Shown in pieces: positions 58,209 to 63,666 of a stretch of 63,666 bases of DNA. A model generated the notes under the pieces. That model had not been told where the DNA came from, did not search any database, and saw nothing but the letters and a program-made list of their open reading frames with translations. Each line of letters opens with the position of its first letter. Position 1 is the stretch's first letter. This DNA comes from Phragmitibacter flavus (lineage in GTDB: Bacteria; Verrucomicrobiota; Verrucomicrobiia; Verrucomicrobiales; Verrucomicrobiaceae): contig NZ_VAUV01000023.1 in NCBI RefSeq assembly GCF_005780165.1, forward strand, positions 1 through 63,666, written 5' to 3'. The translations under genes and the position numbers were made by a program.

Positions 58209-59012
58209 TCACCCGGGGGTGGCGAGTCTGCGACGAACCTGACCGGGGGTCATGCCGGTCAGTTTGCGCATCTGTCGGGTGAGATGACTTTGATCGGAGA
58301 AGCCGTGTTGGGAGGCGATGTCTGCGAGGGTGGCGCTGCCGTGAAGGGCTTCCATGGCGGCCTGAATGCGACGGTGGGCGATGAAATCCTGGAGCGACAT
58401 GTTGAACGCTTTTTGAAAGCGTCGGTTCAACTGGCGTGCAGAGCATCCGGTGGCGCTGGCGAGTTTGTCGGTGGGTATGGATTCGGCGTAGTGGGTTTCG
58501 ATGAGGCGCAAAGCGGCTTCGAGATTCGCATACTCGGGGAGGGTGCCGAGGGCTCCGGTGAAGGGTTTGACGACTCCCATGAGGCCGATGATGTGTTTTT
58601 CGGAGTCGAAGATTGGCAGCTTGGTGGTGCAATACCAACCGGAGCCGGGGCCGGAGTTGAAAAGGAATTCGACGCGATTGATGAGAGGTTGGCCGGTGCG
58701 CATGACCTTGAGGTCGTCCTGGCGGATGGTGGCAGTTGTCAGCGGGGTGTGCATGATGCTGTCGTCGCGACCGAGGTATTCTTCCTCGGTGGTGCAGCCG
58801 GAGAGTCTTTGAAGGTGGGGGGTGAAGGCGACGAAACGTCCTTCAGCATCTTTGGCGAAAAAGCCGATGTCGGGCAGGTGGTCAAAGAGCAGCCGGAACT
58901 GTTGGGTGTCGCCCATGCGTCGGAAGAAGGCGTTTTGAAAGGCGCGGTTGCTGGGATTCTTAGCGGTTGCAGCGCTGGCTGGGATGGGAGCAGTGAGGAT
59001 CGAATTCGCCAT
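58209..59012 (-). CDS. PAS-AraC transcriptional regulator
   Basis: 267 residues from ATG 59012 (MANSILTAPIPASAATAKNP); the open frame upstream is not protein-like. A PAS-like sensor domain (about 40-150) has LLFDHLPDIGFFAKDAEGRF and EEEYLGRDDSIMHTPLTTA. The C-terminal AraC-type double helix-turn-helix has DKLASATGCSARQLNRRFQK and LADIASQHGFSDQSHLTRQM. It probably responds to a small molecule or redox signal and controls adjacent genes, perhaps the PEP-CTERM gene 123 nt downstream. Confidence 0.88.
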   Translation of the reverse strand: MANSILTAPIPASAATAKNPSNRAFQNAFFRRMGDTQQFRLLFDHLPDIGFFAKDAEGRFVAFTPHLQRLSGCTTEEEYLGRDDSIMHTPLTTATIRQDDLKVMRTGQPLINRVEFLFNSGPGSGWYCTTKLPIFDSEKHIIGLMGVVKPFTGALGTLPEYANLEAALRLIETHYAESIPTDKLASATGCSARQLNRRFQKAFNMSLQDFIAHRRIQAAMEALHGSATLADIASQHGFSDQSHLTRQMRKLTGMTPGQVRRRLATPG

Positions 59013-59088
59013 GAGACCATGAGGGGATGACCGGAAGCGGCCAGGAAGGGAACGGTCGGATGTGGGGCTTCTTTCGAAAGGGAAAGCG

Positions 59089-59742
59089 CTACAGTTGTTG
59101 CTGAACGTGCTGGCGAAGTTCTTCGCACTGAGACTCGGTGGCGTCGCGGGGGATGGTGATGGGGTCGCGGAATTCGATGTCGACGCGGCTGAAGGGCACG
59201 GGGAGCTGGAACCCATCCCAGGTGTTGAATTTGAACGCGTTCTGGTAGGTGACGTGGAGGGGGATAATACGCAATCCGGTGAGCTGGGCGAGTTTGATGA
59301 TGCCGGGATTGAGATGGTGGCGGGGACCGCGTGGGCCGTCGGGGGTGACGCCAAGGTCGTGTCCTGATCTCGCGAGTTTGGCGAGTTCGATCATGGCCTG
59401 GGCACCACGTCGGGAACTGGATCCGCGGGCGGCAAGGAGGCGGAATTCGGCGCAGGTCTGGGCGATGACCTCGCCGTCACCGCTGGGACTGGTGAGGATG
59501 ACGGCGGGGCGGGCGGGGAAGATGGCCTCCCACATCCAGGGCATGAGAAACATGGAGTCGTGCCAGAAGGCCCAGATGTAGCGCTCGGAACTGGCCGGGT
59601 CGACGTTGGCCGTGTTGTGGAGGTGGCAGTCGAGGGTGTTGCCGATGCCGCGCATGAGGGCGGCGATGGCGCGGCCTGGGTTCTTGAGGCGGATCTTGGC
59701 CACGGGTGGGTTGGTAATTGGAAGAGATGTGGCCGACGACAC
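59089..59742 (-). CDS. DUF374 lysophospholipid acyltransferase-like protein
   Basis: About 217 residues from the GTG at 59742, which lies inside a CCGACG palindrome; an ATG at 59655 gives about 188. FWHDSMFLMPWMWEAIFP carries the H-D-S motif of the DUF374 branch of acyltransferases. ARGSSSRRGAQAMIELAKLA and DLGVTPDGPRGPRHHLNPGI are its other motifs. Family members transfer acyl groups in lipid A or lipid synthesis. It starts 18 nt after the stop of xylB, with the repeat between. Confidence 0.82.
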   Translation of the reverse strand: MSSATSLPITNPPVAKIRLKNPGRAIAALMRGIGNTLDCHLHNTANVDPASSERYIWAFWHDSMFLMPWMWEAIFPARPAVILTSPSGDGEVIAQTCAEFRLLAARGSSSRRGAQAMIELAKLARSGHDLGVTPDGPRGPRHHLNPGIIKLAQLTGLRIIPLHVTYQNAFKFNTWDGFQLPVPFSRVDIEFRDPITIPRDATESQCEELRQHVQQQL

Positions 59743-59757
59743 GTCGGCGCTCCATGG
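59730..59757. repeat. Isolated CCGACG-type palindrome between xylB and the acyltransferase
   Basis: GGCCGACGACACGTCGGCGC followed by TCCATGGG is the type 2 element of the array at 10.8-11.2 kb, nearly identical. It supplies the start region of the acyltransferase frame. Confidence 0.85.
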
Positions 59758-59760
59758 GAA

Positions 59761-61260
59761 TTACAGATAATTGACTTCGCGCAGACGGGAGGTGAGGCCG
59801 GTGAAGGTTTCGAGCAGGTCTTTGTAGAAGGCGGCGTTTTCCGGGTTGGGGCGGCAACGGGTGGATTCGTCGAGGGTGACGAGTCGGTCGGTGAGGGAGG
59901 CGTAGTCGGCGTGGCCGGTATCGCGTTTTTGCAGGGCGAACGCGGCCTGGATGGCGGCTCCGAGAGCGGCCCCTTCGGCGGTGGCGAGGGTGACGACTTC
60001 AGCGTTAAAGATGTCGGCGGCGATTTGACGCCAGGCGGGGCTTTGACTGCCGCCGCCGGTGAGACGGATTTCGGTAGGATTGATGCCAAGCTCGCGGAAG
60101 CGGTTGAGGCCATAAGCAAGGCCGAGGGTGGCTCCTTCAACGGCAGCACGGGCGAGGTTGGCCTGGGTCAGGTTGCCGGGTCGGAGTCCGTGGATGACTC
60201 CGCTGCCATTGGGGAGGTTGGGGGTGCGTTCGCCGTTGAGGTAAGGGAGGAAGGTGATGCCGTCGGCTCCGGCGGGGGCGCTGGCGACGAGGGATTCGAG
60301 TTGTGTGAGATCCCATTCAAAGAGCTGGCGCAGTTGCTCGGTGACGACGGTGACGTTCATCGTGCAGACGAGCGGGAGCCACTGGTCGGTGCTGTCGCAG
60401 AACGCGGCGACTTCGCCTTGTCCGTCGATGATCGGTTCGGCGGCGGTGGCATACAAGGTGCCGCTGGTGCCGAAGGAGGCGGTGATGACACCGGGTTTGA
60501 TGTTGCCGGTGCCGATGGCGCCCATCATGTTGTCGCCGCCACCGGCGCTGATGATGGTGTCTTTGGAGATGCCCCATTTCTCGGCGAGTTCCGGGCGAAG
60601 GGTGCCGTGAACGTCCTGTGAGGAGCCGACGGGAGGGAGCATGGAGAGGAGGCGGGGATCCACGAAATTGCAGATCTCGGCATTCCAGGTGCGGGTGCGG
60701 ATGTCGAGGGCGGCGGTTCCGGAGGCGTCGCCGTATTCCATGCGTTTGATGCCGGTGAGCCAGAAGTTGAGATAGTCGTGTGGGAGAAGGACGGTGGCGA
60801 TTTTTGAAAAATTGTCGGGTTCGTTTTGTTTGAGCCAGAGAATTTTTGGAAGGGTGTAGCCGGGCAGCATGGCGTTGCCCGCGAGGGAGATGCAGCCGGG
60901 TTGACCACCGAATTCGTGGGCGATTTCATCGCACTGACGGGTGGTGGAAGTGTCGCACCAGAGTTTGGCTGGGCGGATCACTTCGTCGTTGGCGTCGAGA
61001 ACCACCAACCCGTGTTGCTGACCACTGATGCCGATGCCGGCAATTCGGCTGCGGGCGTCGCCGAGTTGAGCGAGGCAGTCGATGATGGATTTTTCGGTGG
61101 CGGTGGTCCAGTCGGAAGGATGCTGCTCAAGGTGACCTGCAGGCAGACCGGGGATGAGCTCGTATTTGTGGCTTGAATGGGCGAGGATGTTGCCGGTTTC
61201 AAGGTCGAGCACGATGGCTTTGGTGCTTTGGGTGCCGCTGTCGATGCCGAGGAAATACAT
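59761..61260 (-). CDS. xylB: Xylulokinase
   Basis: 499 residues. The FGGY-kinase N-terminal phosphate motif is LGIDSGTQSTKAIVLDL. The family signature GISGQQHGLVVLD is typical of xylulokinase, as is KLWCDTSTTRQCDEI. The second signature is GGGSQSPAWRQIAADIFNAE, where the catalytic Asp is expected upstream (GGGDNMMGAIGTG). It phosphorylates D-xylulose at O5. No xylose isomerase is seen in the window; neighbours proB and proA lie upstream on the same strand, so an operon with them would be a fortuitous one. Confidence 0.93.
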   Translation of the reverse strand: MYFLGIDSGTQSTKAIVLDLETGNILAHSSHKYELIPGLPAGHLEQHPSDWTTATEKSIIDCLAQLGDARSRIAGIGISGQQHGLVVLDANDEVIRPAKLWCDTSTTRQCDEIAHEFGGQPGCISLAGNAMLPGYTLPKILWLKQNEPDNFSKIATVLLPHDYLNFWLTGIKRMEYGDASGTAALDIRTRTWNAEICNFVDPRLLSMLPPVGSSQDVHGTLRPELAEKWGISKDTIISAGGGDNMMGAIGTGNIKPGVITASFGTSGTLYATAAEPIIDGQGEVAAFCDSTDQWLPLVCTMNVTVVTEQLRQLFEWDLTQLESLVASAPAGADGITFLPYLNGERTPNLPNGSGVIHGLRPGNLTQANLARAAVEGATLGLAYGLNRFRELGINPTEIRLTGGGSQSPAWRQIAADIFNAEVVTLATAEGAALGAAIQAAFALQKRDTGHADYASLTDRLVTLDESTRCRPNPENAAFYKDLLETFTGLTSRLREVNYL

Positions 61261-61272
61261 GGAAAGGAAAAA

Positions 61273-61301
61273 GTTCTTGGTTCTTAGTTCTTGGTTCTTA
61301 G
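61273..61301. repeat. Two-copy TTCTTGGTTCTTAG tandem repeat
   Basis: TTCTTGGTTCTTAG occurs twice in tandem directly upstream of xylB in the gap to proA. Confidence 0.7.
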
Positions 61302-61374
61302 TTCGGGGAGCCGCTACTTTGAAACCCGGATCGGTTTCTGAAAACTCAAAATTTGAAACTTAAGTCTTAAAGCT

Positions 61375-62631
61375 TTACCGAATCTGTCCGTTGCCGGTGA
61401 CGAGGTATTTGTAAGAGCAAAGTTCGGCGAGTCCCATGGGGCCGCGGGCGTGGAGTTTGTCGGTGCTGATGCCAATTTCAGCGCCGAAGCCGAATTCGCC
61501 ACCATCGTTGAAACGGGTGCTGGCGTTCCACATGGCGACGGCGGTGTCGGTTTCGTGGAGGAATTGCTGGGCGGCATCGGCGTTTTCGGTGACGATGCTG
61601 TCGGTGTGGTGGGAACCGTAGTGATTGATGTGGGCGACGGCTTCTTCGAGGGTGTCGACCGTTTTGACGGAGAGAATGAGGTCGAGGTATTCGGTGGACC
61701 AGTCTTCTTCAGTGACGGGTTTGGCGTCGGGCCAGTGGGTGAGCACGGTGGCATCACCGCGGACTTCGACGTTTTTGGCAGCGAGGGCGCTGGCGAGGGC
61801 GGGATAGAAGGTGGGGGCCAGATCGGTGTCGACGAGGAGGGTTTCCAAGGTGTTGCAGACGCCAGGTTTCTGGGTCTTGGAATTGACCACGATGTCGATG
61901 GCCTTTTTGAGGTCGGCATCGCGATGAAGGTAGACATGACAGACGCCGTGGTAGTGTTTCAACACGGGCATGCGGGCGACGTTGACGACGCGTTCGACCA
62001 GGGACTGGCCGCCGCGGGGGATGATGAGATCGAGGTATTGATCCATCTTGGCCATGTGGTCGACGCTTTCGCGATCGGTGAAGGGGACGAGCTGGATGCT
62101 GTGGGCGGGCAAGCCGGCTTTCTCGCCGCCTTGTTGGAGGGCATTGGCGAGGGCGGTGTTGGAGTGAAAGGCTTCGGAGCCGCCGCGCAGGATCGTGGCG
62201 TTGCCGGTTTTGAAGCAGAGGACGGCGGCGTCGCTGGTTACGTTGGGGCGGGATTCGTAGATGATGCCGATGACGCCGATGGGGACGCGGATCTTGGTGA
62301 TGTGGAGTCCGTTGGGACGCGTGGTTTCGGAGAGGATTTCGCCGACGGGATCGGGAAGAGTGGCGACCTGTTCAATGGCGGCAGCGATGGCTTCGAGGGA
62401 TTCGGGCGTGAGACGCAGGCGGTCCACCATGGGTTTGCTGAGGCCTTTGGTTTCGGCTTCGGCGACATCCCGGGCGTTGGCTTCGAGGATGGGCTGGGCG
62501 TGATCGCGCAAACCGCCGGCCATGGCGCGGAGGATGTCGTTTTTTTGGGCGGTGCTGAGTTTGACGAGCTCATGCGCGGCGGCCCGGGCGCGCTTGCCCA
62601 TGAGAAGGATGTGTTGGGCGATGTCGGTCAT
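61375..62631 (-). CDS. proA: Gamma-glutamyl phosphate reductase
   Basis: 418 residues with the aldehyde dehydrogenase-like fold of ProA. ESRPNVTSDAAVLCFKTGNA is the NADPH-site region, the catalytic cysteine is in KPGVCNTLETLLVD, and AVAMWNASTRFNDGGEFGFG is the C-terminal motif. It reduces gamma-glutamyl phosphate to glutamate semialdehyde in proline biosynthesis. It starts 37 nt after the stop of proB. Confidence 0.97.
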   Translation of the reverse strand: MTDIAQHILLMGKRARAAAHELVKLSTAQKNDILRAMAGGLRDHAQPILEANARDVAEAETKGLSKPMVDRLRLTPESLEAIAAAIEQVATLPDPVGEILSETTRPNGLHITKIRVPIGVIGIIYESRPNVTSDAAVLCFKTGNATILRGGSEAFHSNTALANALQQGGEKAGLPAHSIQLVPFTDRESVDHMAKMDQYLDLIIPRGGQSLVERVVNVARMPVLKHYHGVCHVYLHRDADLKKAIDIVVNSKTQKPGVCNTLETLLVDTDLAPTFYPALASALAAKNVEVRGDATVLTHWPDAKPVTEEDWSTEYLDLILSVKTVDTLEEAVAHINHYGSHHTDSIVTENADAAQQFLHETDTAVAMWNASTRFNDGGEFGFGAEIGISTDKLHARGPMGLAELCSYKYLVTGNGQIR

Positions 62632-62668
62632 TCAGATTGGGTGACTGGATACGCTTGAAAGGCGTGGA

Positions 62669-63442
62669 CTAGCTGGCGAGAGGAAAGCGGGTGCCGATGC
62701 CTCCGCCTTCGATGAGGGAGGCGAGTTGCTCGGGGTGGCGACCGGAAGCGATGATGCAAGGCACGCCGCCCTGGATGGCATCCTGAACGGCGCGCAGTTT
62801 GCTGCCCATGCCGCCAACGGAGAAGCTGCCTTTGGCTTCCTGGGCGAGGTGCAAGACTTCGTCGACATTGTTGACCTCGGCGACGATGCTGACAGTGCCG
62901 TCGTCGCGGATGTCCATCAGTCCGGGCACGCTGGTGAGCAGGATGAGCACATCGGCCTGCCAGAGGGTGGCAACGCGCGAGGAGAGTTTGTCGTTGTCGC
63001 CGAACTTGAGTTCTTCGACGGCAACGCAGTCGTTTTCGTTGATGATGGGGACGATGTTGGGGTTTTGCAGGAGGCGCAGCAGGGTGGACTGGGTGCGCTC
63101 AGCGCGTTCCTTGCTTTCGAGGTCGGCGTGGGTGAGGAGCAGTTGGCCGACGTGGAGTCCGTGGCCACGCAGGTAGCTCTGGTAGGTATGCATCAGGTAG
63201 GACTGGCCGACGGCGGCACAGGCCTGGAGCGTCACGAGGTCGGTGGGGCGTTCACGGAAGTCCATGGCCTTGAGTCCGGCGGCGACGGCTCCGCTGCTGA
63301 CAACAACGACTTGGTGGCCGAGGCGTTTGAGCTCGGCAATGGCCTGGACGAGTTTGCAAAGTTGTTCTTCGTCGGTCTCCGCGCGGTCGGTGCGCGTGAG
63401 AATGCCGCTGCCAAATTTTAATAGAATTTTCTTACCGCTCAT
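62669..63442 (-). CDS. proB: Glutamate 5-kinase, short form without PUA domain
   Basis: 257 residues. Amino-acid-kinase motifs are KILLKFGSGILTR, VVVVSSGAVAAGLKAMDFRE, the glutamate site IINENDCVAVEELKFGDNDK and FSVGGMGSKLRAVQDAI. It phosphorylates glutamate, the first step of proline biosynthesis. The C-terminal PUA domain of Escherichia coli ProB (367 residues) is missing, as in several phyla. First gene of the proB-proA unit. Confidence 0.95.
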   Translation of the reverse strand: MSGKKILLKFGSGILTRTDRAETDEEQLCKLVQAIAELKRLGHQVVVVSSGAVAAGLKAMDFRERPTDLVTLQACAAVGQSYLMHTYQSYLRGHGLHVGQLLLTHADLESKERAERTQSTLLRLLQNPNIVPIINENDCVAVEELKFGDNDKLSSRVATLWQADVLILLTSVPGLMDIRDDGTVSIVAEVNNVDEVLHLAQEAKGSFSVGGMGSKLRAVQDAIQGGVPCIIASGRHPEQLASLIEGGGIGTRFPLAS

Positions 63443-63666
63443 GGCCGTTTATTTAAAGTGGGCGGTGAGCATGGACGAGGGTGGACGGATTTGAAAGCGG
63501 AAAATGGATCGACGCGTGTGGGACCTGTTGCCTCAAAAGTTTTGACACCGGGGGCGGGGTGGATGGGCGGAGGAAAAAAGGTCGTTGACTCAAAAAGGAT
63601 GACACCGGCAACCCATACCCATGCCGATGAGTCAAAAAGTCCGAGAAGAAATGCTGCCGCGCCTAC
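63443..63666. other. Window end, upstream of proB, nothing recognised
   Basis: No gene. AAAAGTTTTGACACCGGGG and CAAAAAGGATGACACCGG (about 63536 and 63595) are similar short segments 58 bp apart. The promoter of proB should lie here. Confidence 0.35.

Overview
The window looks like a chromosomal segment of a Verrucomicrobiota bacterium, most likely order Verrucomicrobiales. The clues are a four-gene Verru_Chthon prepilin cassette beside a PEP-CTERM protein with autotransporter-associated beta-strand repeats, a dedicated exosortase, a shortened 7TM-HD protein in a phoH-HD-ybeY group, and many short dispersed palindromes of the CCGACGnnACGTCGG type. The + strand is strongly G-rich over most of the window whichever strand carries the gene. 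That is why many long antisense frames are open; they are not genes.

Left part (1-11.3 kb): a NarL-type two-component pair whose kinase has a discoidin-like ectodomain; a hypothetical protein with a second, truncated copy at 35.2 kb; and a two-gene defence locus made of a 1653-residue type ISP restriction-modification enzyme followed by a SLATT-type two-TM protein. Upstream of it lies a 1.1 kb gene-free tract holding a 21-bp-period degenerate tandem repeat and a REP-like palindrome array.

Middle (11.3-35 kb): housekeeping and envelope genes. These are a beta-helix protein, a short MGMT, a MidA-like methyltransferase, and a divergent unit of AMP-ligase plus a KS/KS-like (chain-length-factor-type) pair. 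Next come phoH, 7TM-HD and ybeY, an omega-amidase, a DUF6268-like barrel, an RRM protein with a clear terminator, and a pseudouridine synthase. An exosortase with its likely VIT/vWA PEP-CTERM substrate and a COG2509 flavoprotein complete the section.

Mobile part (35.6-47.7 kb): an integron cassette array with no integron integrase in the window (CALIN-like). About a dozen attC-like sites of several families alternate with small ORFs, nearly all on +, that start 1-23 nt after each site. The cargo includes an EF-Tu domain III-like protein, a YkgJ-type Cys-cluster protein, a SnoaL-like protein, an alpha/beta hydrolase and many unknowns. An IS91-family transposase plus tyrosine recombinase has inserted into the array. 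The strong G skew of the + strand disappears here.

Right part (47.7-63.7 kb): Verru_Chthon proteins D, C, B and A, a large PEP-CTERM protein, a PAS-AraC regulator, a DUF374 acyltransferase, xylulokinase, proA and a short proB. No tRNA, rRNA or CRISPR array was recognised.
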